Source: Aplectana chamaeleonis (lineage: Eukaryota > Nematoda > Chromadorea > Rhabditida > Cosmocercidae). Taken from it: DNA of 64,000 nt. The DNA is taken from positions 868,001-932,000 of the forward strand of contig JAPDOI010000039.1 in assembly GCA_029168955.1 (NCBI GenBank), in the 5' to 3' direction. The notes under the pieces were generated by a model. The model did no database searches and was not told the DNA's origin. It was given only the letters and a program-made list of their open reading frames with translations. Below, one piece after another: positions 44,200 through 55,914 of this stretch; position 1 is the stretch's first letter, and the number at the start of each line of letters is the position of its first letter. The position numbers were made by a program, and so were the translations under genes.

Positions 44200-44265
44200 A
44201 GATTATACAGCTTTATTCGGCTTACGTTTCGGCAATCACGCCTTCGTCAGAGCCTGGAAGCCAAA
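44200..44265 (-). ncRNA. Hammerhead-like motif, copy 3
   Basis: On the minus strand: CUGACGA (44250-44244), a GGC..GCC stem-loop, GAAA (44230-44227), then CGUAAGCCGAAUAAAGC. The CUGANGA and GAAA boxes are both intact. Surrounding sequence to 44440 is probably other Penelope-like debris. Confidence 0.5.
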
Positions 44266-44559
44266 GATACATAAGGAAACTAGCCGTCCAAGCACTACAT
44301 ATTTCAGAACGATAGGACTATTCTCGTAGAAAACTGGCAAAAGCGACATAGTACGGCAATATGAAAAGCTAACCTTTAGTATGCAGACTGAAGCCTGCCA
44401 GACACCCTCAGATGGCGGGTGAATGTGTGGGACCATATCGGACCACCCACCTCGTTGGCCTTCAGAAGGCTGATCAAGCTCATTAGCAGATCAAAACCCA
44501 CAAAGATCAACAAAAGGGGCTAGTTCTTGAGTAATCGCCACACATTCGTCCTTTCTATT

Positions 44560-45190
44560 GATCTTTGGATTTTTGGAGTTTATCCAAAATGCCTCAAGGG
44601 TTCTGCGTGCGGAAATCTCTGATTCGCGCGCAAGTATCGTAACTGCAATATCAAAACAGTTGTTTTCATGTACGCGCACCCGCGCCCGTAGCAAACCCTC
44701 CGCCGCCACCACATAAAGATGGCAGCCGACCTGAGGTACGTCGTGCCCGGATGCCACCTATTGTCGCCAACCCGGAGCAACCTTTTCCGACAGGATAAAC
44801 CTATTTGAAAAAATACGCCAAGTGATGCAGTCGAACCACGCACTTTTGTCGCATCGACAGCGCGCACAGCAACTGCACCGTGCGGTCACAATGAAGGCGG
44901 CATTCTCGGTAGTAGGAAGGGTGTGGGATGAACAAAACAATCAACACGAATGCATCTATTCCATGCAAATCTTTCTCTTTAGGTCTACAGTCCATCCTAT
45001 TCTGCTAAGTTCATTACAAATTATGCACGGCTAATTCTGCTTACACGTTTTCAGCAGCTGCACTAGTACAAATTTTCGAATTCGCGAAAAAATCATAGTT
45101 TCTGTTTTTTTTTTATTTTGGAAAAGTCGGGAGATTACTCGAGACCTGATCAGAGTGAATTTTGACGTTGAAAAATATCTCTTCTTTCCC
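44560..45190 (-). repeat. SINE-like interspersed repeat, copy 2
   Basis: Diverged direct copy of 3756-4290 (shared GGCGGCATT.TCGG.A and GTCTACAGTCCATCC-type blocks). The B-box-like GGTTCGACTGC on the minus strand is imperfect here. Confidence 0.45.
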
Positions 45191-45317
45191 GTGTTATACT
45201 TAACTTTTTTGAAACTAAGCAGGTGATGCTCTAGCTCCAAAATTATACCTATTCTTACAGGGCTTATGATTTTTCTTTCAAAAACCATGTCTGCAACACG
45301 ATCCTGCAGCTATTCGC

Positions 45318-46300
45318 CTAAAGGCAGTGTTCATGATGATTTTCGTTCCCGAGTGTTCTACTTAAAACAATGCGTTGGCCTTCAAGTGTTACCAAAATTA
45401 CGAAGAAACGGCGAGAAAGGCATTAAAACGTCGTATTTCAGTGACATTAATCTCTGGTCTGGACTAGTTGTCCGATTGGATGAACGTGTTTATGGTGGTG
45501 TCACCGTTGGAAAATTGGGTCAATCGAAAATATAAGAATATTTAATGCAAAGCAGGATTAATTAGGGCCCCAAGGAAAGAACGGAGCAATAGATAGCAAA
45601 GAACTGCGAAGGACGGTTCCACAAAAAATTTCATAATCACAACAAACACTTCCTGTGATACTTAAATGGCGGGGTAATACTTAAAGGCAGTGTTCACGAT
45701 GAAAATCGTTTTTCTCTTTTTCCGCCTATCTTGAAGACGGTCCCGTGCTGATTCCAATGATGTTTTTGGAATTGTACAAGACCTTCTGGGAACGGAGTTA
45801 TGGTCCCTCAAATATTGAGCTAAGGAAACATGGTGGACGAGTTGTCCGAGGCTTGCAACTTCCGTCTTTTGCAGCCGATCTATGCGAGCTGACCTGAGTA
45901 AAGAGAAAAGCTGAGAATGAAGGGAAGAACGGGGCTAATCATTGGAAAAATCATCGCTCATCTCACGATCTCGAGCATTCATTAGCTCACGTCGGTGGGC
46001 GTGTGATGCGCTTTTGGGGTTATCAATGCGCTCGAAGTTGCAACTTCGGGCTCTTTTGGGGCTCTTCCTGGCTCGTTTTCATGAGTTCTTACGACGATAA
46101 CGTTACAGAGTGTCCCTCCACTACCCAATCCTAGTGAAATTTCAAAAACTTTTTTCATCGTGAACACTGCCTTTGAGGATTTCGTGTGCTTCTGGTGCGT
46201 TTTTCTCAAATTCTACGTCATTTTAGTTCTACCCGGGAGCCACTTGATCAATATAGCGAGTAATCTCAAAATTGAAGATTATCGTGAACAGTGCCTTTAA
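45318..46300. mobile_element. Subfamily A element with nested B
   Basis: Left end CTAAAGGCAGTGTTCATGAT (TTAA decayed to CTAA), right end ATCGTGAACAGTGCCTTTAA. Joined length without the nested element about 488 bp. Confidence 0.88.
45681..46176. mobile_element. TTAA element, subfamily B, nested (496 bp)
   Basis: Starts TTAAAGGCAGTGTTCACGAT and ends ATCGTGAACACTGCCTTTGA. The A sequence on either side (GATACTT / GAGGATTTCGTG) matches uninterrupted copies such as 42090. Confidence 0.9.
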
Positions 46301-46640
46301 CGAACGGACTCAAAATGGGGTTGAGAATAGAAGCAAATCTTGATGTTTTTGAATATTTCATGTTTTCGAGTGCAATGCCCTTTTTAGAGGCACAGAAACC
46401 GCTCAGAAATTATCGCGAGAATTTCGCCTGTACCGAACAACTTTGTTAATAACTCAGCTACCTTCAAAAACCCCTTGGTGTAGGCCTATTTTTAATTGTT
46501 TCCAGGGCAAAAAAAAGTGGAAAGAAAAATTTTCGTTATTTATCGGAATTTCTCAGACTTTTGGAATTTTTTTTTCGGGACGATCGTTCGAATTTTATCT
46601 GATAGGAGCTCATAATAAAAAAACTTCGGGGGAGGGAAAA
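46301..46640. other. No recognisable gene
   Basis: AT-rich sequence with homopolymer runs. Nothing identified. Confidence 0.35.
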
Positions 46641-46886
46641 GAGGCACTCCGATATGGGCGGGGCCCTAGAGCGCATAGCCCGCGCACCTTCTCGTGGACA
46701 GCTTCTCGCGGATAAGAGAAACGAGTGGGAGAAATAGTAATCATCTGGTAGAGACGAAATCTAATGAGGGTGGCTAGTAATTCCAGGAATATCCAGGATA
46801 AACGCTTAACGATGTAAAGAAACTCGTCCACGAGAAGGTGCGTGCGCCATACGCTCTCAGGCTCCTCCCATATCAGAGTGCCACTT
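46641..46886. repeat. Inverted repeat around 46.6-46.9 kb
   Basis: GCACTCCGATATGGGCGG and CACCTTCTCGTGGAC near the left pair with GTCCACGAGAAGGTG and CCTCCCATATCAGAGTGC at the right. About 60-bp arms, 120-bp spacer. The first bases of the window (GTCCACGAGATGG) resemble the arm. Confidence 0.65.
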
Positions 46887-47099
46887 CGGGCGCACCCAAA
46901 ATATTCTTTTGCTTGTTTTCTCTCCAGAATATCCATCATCAACTTTAAATCTGCTGCTGTGCTTCACTACTTCTGCCGTTTCTCCTTTCCTTGCTGTTAA
47001 GGTTTTTTTCTCCACCTTTTTTCATAAGCACTGCACGCACTGTGTCTTACGGTATGTTGGTATCTGTAAGAGTTTTTTTTTGGGGCATAGTATAGATGT

Positions 47100-47395
47100 A
47101 CAATGTCGAAAAAAATGTTGAACAAACGAAAATCGGAATTTTTTCGTTCGAGAGCTTTTCGAACGAACAAATTTTTGAAAAACTTTCAAAATTTCGGAGG
47201 TCGAACGAACGAAATTCGAAACTAATCGAAAAGTCGATTTTTTTTTCGAAATTTCGTATTTTTTTCGAAATTCGTAGAAAATTTCGAACTTTTTTCGAAC
47301 TTCGAAATTCGTTCGAAAGTATTCTGAACGAACGAATGTCGAATAAAATTCGTTCGACGACATTTCGAACGAACGAAATCCTATACACATAACAT
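47100..47395. repeat. TTCGAACGAACG low-complexity block
   Basis: Strings of CGAACGAA, AATTTCGAA and TTTTTTTCGAA. A similar block is at 55915-56040, so this class flanks the satellite on both sides. Open frames here are compositional. Confidence 0.8.
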
Positions 47396-47428
47396 ACAGA
47401 TTTTTCGTGGTTCCCGAAAATGAAAGCG

Positions 47429-47484
47429 GGTCCCGCGTGGAACGCTTAGCTGAGTATACCTGCTAAGCCCACGCGTGGCCCGCA
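47429..47484. repeat. GC-rich hairpin
   Basis: GCGGGTCCCGCGTGG and CACGCGTGGCCCGC arms with inner GCTTAGC / GCTAAGC. Imperfect stem of about 22 bp. Confidence 0.6.
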
Positions 47485-47567
47485 GCCAATTTTCGCGCCC
47501 GTCCTTTAACTTTCACTTTTTTTTCGAAATTTTTTAGGATTTTAGGATTTTTTAGGTGTTACCCCTT

Positions 47568-48240
47568 TATGATCGTTTTAATCTTTTATTCTTTCTTATA
47601 TACCAACTATACAATTATGTTTTTCTATTAGTAGCTAATTTGAATATTCCGTCATCCTTCAGCTCGAACTTTAACGGCATTCAACGCGTTTTATGCCCGT
47701 GTTTTTTCTGTGCGTTCATTCTTTGTATTGATTTTATGTGTATAGGATATTATATTGCAGCGAAAATTTGTGGCGTGTCGCCGGCCACAGCCCGAGTTCC
47801 TAACCCGAATTTCACATTTCTTATTTTCATATTTCGAATCGAATATTCTTCAGGTTTTTGCTAAGAACGCAAAAATGTAACAGCAGCATCTGTTACCAGC
47901 AGCTTTACAACACTTCCCAATGTAAAATCCTGTTGAAACCGCTAATTATGGGCAGAAAACCTGAAGAATATTCGAAATATGAAAATGAGAAATGTGCAAT
48001 TCGGGTTAGGAACTCGGGCTATGGCCGGCGACACGTCACAAATTTTCGCTGCAATATAATATCCTATACACATAAATTCATTACAAAGAATGAATGCACA
48101 GAAAAAACACGGGCATAAAACGCGTTGAATACCGTTAAATTTCAAGCTGAAGGATGACGGAATATTCAAATTAGCTACTAATAGAAAAACATAATTGTAT
48201 AGTTGGTATATAAGAAAGAATAAAAGATTAAAACGATCAT
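47568..48240. repeat. Long hairpin, ~285-bp arms
   Basis: 47568-47852 is nearly the perfect reverse complement of 47958-48240, spacer about 105 bp. Landmarks: AATATTCCGTCATCCTTCAG / CTGAAGGATGACGGAATATT and TTGCAGCGAAAATTTGTG with its complement. The same reading frame therefore appears on both strands; it has no recognisable domain. Confidence 0.92.
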
Positions 48241-49051
48241 AACATTTCCTGTAAGGAAATCAATACCCGAAATTCAGGGCGATTTTGGTTGCACGGTCCC
48301 AAACGGGATTCGACGACTAAAAAAATTGTGCGTCTATTGACCTGCAGTGTGTGCAGTTGAATCTCGGCCAAGGTTCGAACTTCAAAAAAAGTTTTGCATT
48401 TTTTTGAAGCCGTTAAACAAAAACAATCTCTGTTCCTAAAATTGTAGCTCTTAGATGTTTCGAAAGTTCAAACACTTTAGCAGACATTTGGAGTGTCGAA
48501 AAGCAGTTTTTAAGGCTATTGGGATAAAGGCGGTGAATTAGTCTCCCTGCAACGATTTTTATAATTCTTAAAATATTCAGATCTCCCTGCTGTCCCGTGG
48601 AACGATCAGGGCTTGCCCCTTAAATTTATAGTAATATTTTTTGAAGAATGGACTGAAAAAAATCGAAAATCTGTAAGGACTGTGAAAATATGATTTTGAA
48701 TGTCTTCTTTTCGAGAAACTGTCAAACAAATGAATTATATGAATAAAGATCAATGGAGTTAGGTGGCTGATTAGATGAGCGAGTGTTGAGGAACGGTGAC
48801 CTCATAGTTGACACAGGGGTCCTCCGCCTGTATAATTTCCCCCTAAGGCAACATTACGGGCTAATCTCGCTCGATAATTGCGACTTACGGCATTTTCTGG
48901 CTATTGAGCAGCTGTTTATTATTATCCCCTGGTTAAAGCAGGACATCAGAGCGATGCATACATGTCTTATACAAATTATCCCAGACAGCCCACACATCCT
49001 CATTCATTTTAAAGGTTTTTCTAGCCTTTACGTGTTTCGTTCTGTGTGAAG
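48241..49051 (+). other. Left flank of satellite; one unexplained ORF
   Basis: 48783-49049 is open for 88 codons, with RNGDLIVDTGVLRLYNFPLR and IIPDSPHILIHFKGF, ending 3 bp before the satellite. No family is recognised, no splice sites were identified and chance is possible. Confidence 0.2.
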
Positions 49052-52000
49052 ACTACGTAGAGGGGGGTCGGCGGAGCCGGCCCATCGTTCGGCGAAGCCG
49101 AACGAATACTACGTAGAGAGAGGGGGGTCGGCGGAGCCGGCCCATCGTTCGGCGAAGCCGAACGAATACTACGTAGAGAGAGGGGGAAGGGGCCGGCGAA
49201 GCCGGCCCATCGTTCGGCAGAGCCGAACGAATACTACGTAGAGAGAGTGGGGTCGGCGAAGCCGGCCCATCGTTCGGCGAAGCCGAACGAACACTAAGCG
49301 GAGGGTAGCCGGCGAAGCCGGCCCATCGTTCGGCGGAGCCGAACGAATACTACGTAGAGAGAGTGGGGTCGGCGAAGCCGGCCCATCGTTCGGCGGAGCC
49401 GAACGAATACTACGTAGAGAATGCTAAGAGGAGGGTGGCCGGCGAAGCCGGCCTATCGTTCGGCGAAGCCGAACGAATACTACGTAGAGAGAAGGGGGGT
49501 CGGCGAAGCCGGCCCATCGTTCGGCGAAGCCTAACGACTGCTACGTAGAGAGAGTGGGTCGGCGAAGCCGAACGAATACTACGTATAGAGAGGGGGGTCG
49601 GCGAAGCCGGCCCATCGTTCGCGAAGCCGAACGAATACTACGCAGAGAGAGGGGGGTCGGCGAAGCCGGCCCATCGTTCGGTGAAGCCGAACGAATACTA
49701 CGTAGAGAGGGGGGTCGGCGAAGCCGGCCTATCGTTCGGCGGAGCCGAACGAATACTATGTAGAGAGAGAGGAGTCGGCGAAGCCGGCCCATCGTTCGGC
49801 GAAGCCGAACGAACACTACGTAGAGAGAGTGGGGTCGGCAAAGCCGGCCCATCGTTCGGCGGAGCCGAACGAATACTAGGTAGAGGGAGTAAGGCCGGCG
49901 AAGCCGTCTCATCGTTCGGCTAAGTCGAACGAGTAATAAGCAGACGGGGGTCGGCGAAGCCGAACGAATACTACGTAGAGAGAGGGGGTCGGCGAAGCCG
50001 GCCCATCGCGAAGCCGGCCCATCGTTCGGCGGAGCCGAACGAATACTACGTAGAGAGAGTAAGGCCGGCGAAGCCGGCCCATCGTTCGGCTAAGTCGAAC
50101 GAGTAATAAGCAGACGGGGGTCGGCGAAGCCGGCCCATCGTTCGGCGAAGCCGAACGAATACTACGTAGAGAGAGGGGGTCGGCGAAGCCGGCCCATCGT
50201 TCGGCGGAGACGAACGAATACTACGTAGAGAGAGTGGGGTCGGCGAAGCCGGCCCATCGTTCGGCAGAGCCGAACGAATACTATGTAGAGAGAGGGGGGT
50301 CGGCGAAGCCGGCCCATCGTTCGGCGAAGCCGAACGAGTACTACGTAGAGAGAGTGGAGTCGGCGAAGCCGGCCCATCGTTCGGCGGAGCCGAACGAATA
50401 CTACGTAGAGAGAGTAAGGCCGGCGAAGCCGGCCCATCGTTCGGCTAAGTCGAACGAGTAATAAGCAGACGGGGGTCGGCGAAGCCGGCCCATCGTTCGG
50501 CGAAGCCGAACGAATACTACGTTGAGAGAGGGGGTCGGCGAAGCCGGCCCATCGTTCGGCGGAGACGAACGAATACTACGTAGAGAGAGTGGGGTCGGCG
50601 AAGCCGGCCCATCGTTTGGCGAAGCCGAACGATTACTACGTAGAGAGAGGGGGGGTCGTCAAAGCCGGCCCATCGTTCGGCGCAGCCGAACGAGTACTAC
50701 GTAGAGAGAGGGGAGTCGGCGAAGCCGCCCCATTGTTCGGCGGCGCCGAACAAATACTACGTAGAGGGTGGTCGGCGAAGCCGGCTCATCGTTCGGCGAA
50801 GCCGAACGAATACTACGTAGAGAGAGGGGGGTCGGCGTAGCCGGCCCATTGTTCGCGAAGCCGAACGAATACTACGCAGAGAGAGGGGGGTCGGCGAAGC
50901 CGGCCCATCGTTCGGCGAAGCCGAACGAACACTACGTAGAGAGAGGGTCGGCGAAGACGGCTCATCGTTCGGCGAAGCCGAACGAATACTACGTAGAGAG
51001 AGGGGGTCGGCGAAGCCGGCCCATCGTTTTGCGAAGCCGAACGAATACTATGTAGAGAGAGGGGAGTCGGCGAAGCCGGCCCATCGTTCGGCGAAGCCGA
51101 ACGAACACTACGTAGAGAGAGTGGGGTCGGCGAAGCCGGCCCATCGTTCGGCGGAGCCGAACGAATACTAGGTAGGGGGAGTAAGGCCGGCGAAGCCGGC
51201 CCATCGTTCGGCGTAGCCGAACGAATAATAAGCAGACGGGGTCGGCGAAGCCGAACGAATACTACGTAGAGAGGGGTCGGCGAAGCCGGCCCATCGTTCG
51301 GCGGAGACGAACGAATACTACGTAGAGAGAGGGGTCGGCAAAGCCGGCCCATTGTTCGCGAAGCCGAACGAATACTACGCAGAGAGGGGAGTCGGCGAAG
51401 CCGGCCCATCGTTCGGCGAAGCCGAACGAATACTACGTAGAGAGAGGGGGTCGGCGAAGCCGGCCCATCGTTCGGCGGAGCCGAACGAATACTATGTAGA
51501 GAGAGGGGGGTCGGCGAAGCCGGCCCATCGTTCGGCGAAGCCGAACAAATACTATGTAGAGAGAGGGGAGTCGGCGAAGCCGGCCCATCGTTCGGCGAAG
51601 CCGAACGAACACTACGTAGAGAGAGTGGGGTCGGCGAAGCCGGCCCATCGTTCGGCGGAGCCGAACGAATACTAGGTAGGGGGAGTAAGGCCGGCGAAGC
51701 CGGCCCATCGTTCGGCTAAGTCGAACGAGTAATAAGCAGACGGGGGTCGGCGAAGCCGAACGAATACTACGTAGAGAGAGGGGGTCGGCGAAGCCGGCCC
51801 ATCGTTCGGCGGAGACGAACGAATACTACGTAGAGAGAGGGGGGTCGGCGAAGCCGGCCCATCGTTCGGCAGAGCCGAACGAATACTATGTAGAGAGAGG
51901 GGGGTCGGCGAAGCCGACCCATCGTTCGGCGAAGCCGAACGAACACTACGTAGAGAGAGAGGAGTCGGCGAAGCCGGCCCATCGTTCGGCGAAGCCGAAC

Positions 52001-55000
52001 GAACACTACGTAGAGAGAGTGGGGTCGGCAAAGCCGGCCCATCGTTCGGCGGAGCCGAACGAATACTACGTAGAGAGAGTAAGGCCGGCGAAGCCGGCCC
52101 ATCGTTCGGCTAAGTCGAACGAGTAATAAGCAGACGGGGGTCGGCGAAGCCGGCCCATCGTTCGGCGGAGCCGAACGAATACTACGTAGAGAGAGGGGGT
52201 CGGCGAAGCCGGCCCATCGTTTTGCGAAGCCGAACGAATACTACGTAGAGAGAGGGGGTCGGCGAAGCCGGCCCATCGTTCGGCGAAGCCGAACGAACAC
52301 TACGTAGAGAGAGTGGGGTCGGCGAAGCCGGCCCATCGTTCGGCGGAGCCGAACGAATACTAGGTAGGGGGAGTAAGGCCGGCGAAGCCGGCCCATCGTT
52401 CGGCTAAGCCGAACGAGTAATAAGCAGACGGGGGTCGGCGAAGCCGAACGAATACTACGTACAGAGAGGGGGGCGGCGAAGCCGGCCCATCGGTCGGCGG
52501 AGACGAACGAATACTACGTAGAGAGAGTGGGGTCGGCGAAGCCGGCCCATCGTTCGGCGAAGCCGAACGAATACTACGTAGAGAGAGGGGTCGGCGAAGC
52601 CGGCCCATCGTTCGGCGGAGACGAACGAATACTACGTAGAGAGAGTGGGGTCGGCGAAGTTGGTCATCGTTCGGCAGAGCCGAACGAATACTATGTAGAG
52701 AGAGGGGGTCGGCGAAGCCGCTTGCAATCGTTCGGCGAAGCCAAACGAGTACTACGTAGAGAAAGGGATCGGCGAAGACGGCCCACCGTTCGGCGGAGCC
52801 GAACGAATACTAAGTAGAGAGAGTGGGGTCGGCGAAGTTAGCCCATCGTTCGGCGAAGCCGAACGAATACTACGTAGAGAGAGGGTCGGCAAAGCCGGCC
52901 CATCGTTCGCGAAGCCGAACGAATACTACGCAGAGAGAGGGGGGTCGGCGAAGCCGGCCCATCGTTCGGCGAAGCCGAACGAATACTACGTAGAGAGAGG
53001 GGGTCGGCGAAGCCGGCCCATCGTTCAGCGGAGCCGAACGAATACTACGTAGAGAGAGGGGGTCGGCGAAGCCGGCCCATCGTTTTGCGAAGCCGAACGA
53101 ATACTACGTAGAGAGAGGGGGGTCGGCGAAGCCGGCCCCTCGTTCGGCGAAGCCGAACGAACACTACGTAGAGAGAGTGGGGTCGGCGAAGCCGGCCCAT
53201 CGTTAGGCGGAGCCGAACGAATACTACGTAGGGAGAGTAAGGCCGGCGAAGCCGGCCCATCGTTCGGCTAAGTCGAACGAGTAATAAGCAGACGGGGGTC
53301 GGCGAAGCCGAACGAATACTACGTAGAGAGAGGGGGTCGGCGAAGCCGGCCCATCGTTCGGCGGAGACGAACGAATACTACGTAGAGAGAGTGGGGTCGG
53401 CGAAGCCGGCCCATCGTTCGGCAGAGCCGAACGAATACTATGTAGAGAGAGGGGGGTCGGCGAAGCCGGCCCATCGTTCGGCGAAGCCGAACGAGTACTA
53501 CGTAGAGAGAGTGGAGTCGGCGAAGCCGGCCCATCGTTCGGCGGAGCCGAACGAATACTACGTAGAGAGAGTAAGGCCGGCGAAGCCGGCCCATCGTTCG
53601 GCTAAGTCGAACGAGTAATAAGCAGACGGGGGTCTGCGAAGCCTCCCCATCGATCGGCGAAGCCGAACGAATACTACGTAGAGAGAGTGGGGTCGGCGAA
53701 GCCGGCCCATCGTTCGGCAGAGCCGAACGAATACTATGTAGAGAGAGGGGGGTCGGCGAAGCCGGCCCATCGTTCGGCGAAGCCGAACGAGTACTACGTA
53801 GAGAGAGTGGAGTCGGCGAAGCCGGCCCATCGTTCGGCGGAGCCGAACGAATACTACGTAGAGAGAGTAAGGCCGGAGAAGCCGGCCCATCGTTCGGCTA
53901 AGTCGAACGAGTAATAAGCAGACGGGGGTCGGCGAAGCCGGCCCATCGTTCGGCGAAGCCGAACGAATACTACGTAGAGAGAGAGGGTCGGCGAAGCCGG
54001 CCCATCGTTCGGCGGAGACGAACGAATACTACGTAGAGAGAGTGGGGTCGGCGAGGCCGGCCCATCGTTCGGCAGAGCCGAACGAATGCTATGTAGAGAG
54101 AGGGGGGTCGGCGATGCCGGCCCATCGTTCGGCGAAGCCGAACGAGTACTACGTAGAGAGAGTGGAGTCGGCGAAGCCGGCCCATCGTTCGGCGGAGCCG
54201 AACGAATACTACGTAGAGAGAGTGGGGTCGGCGAAGCCAGCCCATCGTTCGGCGAAGCCGAACGAATACTACGTAGAGAGAGGGGGGTCGGCAAAGCCGG
54301 CCCATCGTTCGCGAAGCCGAACGAATACTACGCAGAGAGAGGGGGGTCGGCGAAGCCGGCCCATCGTTCGGCGAAGCCGAACGAATACTACGTAGAGAGA
54401 GGGGGTCGGCGAAGCCGGCCCATCGTTCGGCGGAGCCGAACGAATACTACGTAGAGAGAGGGGGTCGGCGAAGCCGGCCCATCGTTTTGCGAAGCCGAAC
54501 GATTACTACGCAGAGAGAGGGGGGTCGGCGAAGCCGGCCCATCGTTTGGCGAAGCCAAACGAATACTACGTAGAGAGAGGGGGGTCGGCGAAGCCGGCCC
54601 ATCGTTCTGCGAAGCCGAACGAATACTACGCAGAGAGAGGGGGTCGGCGAAGCCGGTCCATTGTTCTGCGAAGCCGAACGAATACTACGCAGAGAGAGGG
54701 GGTCGGCGAAGCCGGTCCATCGTTCGGCGGAGCCGAACGAATACTATGTAGAGAGAGGGGGTCGGCGAAGCCGGCCCATCGTTCGGCGAAGCCGAGCGAA
54801 TACTACGTAGAGAGAGGGGGGTCGGCGAAGCAGGCCCATCGTTCGGCGAAGCCGAACGAGCACTAAGCGCAGGGTAGCCGGCGAAGCCGGCCCATCGTTC
54901 TGCGGAGCCGAACGAATACTACGTAGAGAGAGGGGGTCGGCGAAGCCGGCCCATCGTTTTGCGAAGCCGAACGAATACTACGCAGAGAGAGGGGGGTCGG

Positions 55001-55581
55001 CGAAGCCGGCCCATCGTTTGGCGAAGCCAAACGAATACTACGTAGAGAGAGGGGGGTCGGCGAAGCCGGCCCATCGTTCTGCGAAGCCGAACGAATACTA
55101 CGCAGAGAGAGGGGGTCGGCGAAGCCGGTCCATTGTTCTGCGAAGCCGAACGAATACTACGCAGAGAGAGGGGGTCTTCGAAGCCGGTCCATCGTTCGGC
55201 GGAGCCGAACGAATACTATGTAGAGAGAGGGGGACGGCGAAGCCGGCCCATCGTTCGGCGAAGCCGAACGAACACCACGTAGAGAGTGTGGGGTCGGCCA
55301 AGCCGGCCCATCGTTCGGCGGAGCCGAACGAATACTACGTAGAGAGAGTAAGGCCGGCGAAGCCCGCCCATCGTTCGGCTAAGCCGAACGAGTAATAAGC
55401 AGACGGGGGTCGGCGAAGCCGGCCCATCGTTCGGCGAAGCCGGCCCATCGTTCGGCGAAGCCGAACGAGCACTAAGCGGAGGGTAGCCGGCGAAGCCGGC
55501 CCATCGTTCGGCGAAGCCGGCCCATCGTTCGGCAGAGCCGAACGAATACTACGTAGAGAGAGGGGGTCGGCGAAGCCGGGC
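49052..55581. repeat. 60-bp satellite of paired GAA-loop hairpins
   Basis: About 6.5 kb of head-to-tail units, mostly exactly 60 bp. Each unit has hairpin 1 (GTCGGC GAA GCCGGC), spacer CCATC, hairpin 2 (GTTCGGC GAA GCCGAAC), GAATA, the palindrome CTACGTAG, then a purine tract AGAGAGGGG. The core GCGAAGC is present in both hairpins. Loop variants include GGA, AGA and TAA; arms vary less. A second unit type (AGTAAGG start, TAA loop, GAGTAATAAGCAGACGGGG tail) recurs at irregular intervals, so the array has higher-order structure. Frames of 20-residue period are open on both strands because 60 is a multiple of 3; I regard them as non-coding. Confidence 0.97.
54490..55215. repeat. ~474-bp segmental duplication inside the satellite
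   Basis: The series of distinctive units (TTTTGC arm, then TTTGGC/GCCAAA, then two TTCTGC arms, then GGTCCATCG) occurs at 54480-54740 and again at 54955-55210, indicating recent unequal exchange of an eight-unit block. Confidence 0.8.
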
Positions 55582-55875
55582 GACGAAGTTGGATTTTCGT
55601 TTCACAAAGCTCGCTCTCTGCTAAGAGTTATGAAATGGTAGCCATTTTGGGTGTAAGCGAGATATGATCGGCGCCAGAGGGCAGCGGCGGAAAGGTACGG
55701 GTGTGCAAAGTATACGTGTCGTCATTGCGTGCCACCGCAGCCTGATTGAAGAATTCGAAGTATTGAAGAGGTGAAATGCTTTCGGCGCCATGTTTGTCTG
55801 TCTCCTCGTTTTTCGAAATGCGCAACTATACTACTGCCAGGGGCACGCGCCTTCAAATAATTTGGCTGCCACGGG
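55582..55875. other. Right flank of satellite, no gene seen
   Basis: Unique-looking sequence with no recognisable exon or element terminus. Confidence 0.35.
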
Positions 55876-55898
55876 CTAGTGACCCGAAGGGTCACTAG
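55876..55898. repeat. Perfect 10-bp hairpin with GAA loop
   Basis: Arms CTAGTGACCC and GGGTCACTAG around GAA, 295 bp beyond the satellite. The closing pair is C-G rather than G-C of the GCGAAGC core. Confidence 0.8.
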
Positions 55899-55914
55899 TT
55901 TAAAAAAAAATTGG

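Noticed and set aside
47556..48169. Duplicate membrane-like proteins on opposite strands
   Set aside because: Both are readings of the two arms of one palindrome; no splice or start evidence.
49363..55395. Long 20-residue-periodic open frames in the satellite as repetitive proteins
   Set aside because: They appear on both strands, break at each indel and follow from a 60-bp unit. No start context, splice sites or flanking exons support translation.
49052..55581. CRISPR-like array
   Set aside because: No unique spacers; units are contiguous and internally symmetrical. The surroundings are eukaryotic.
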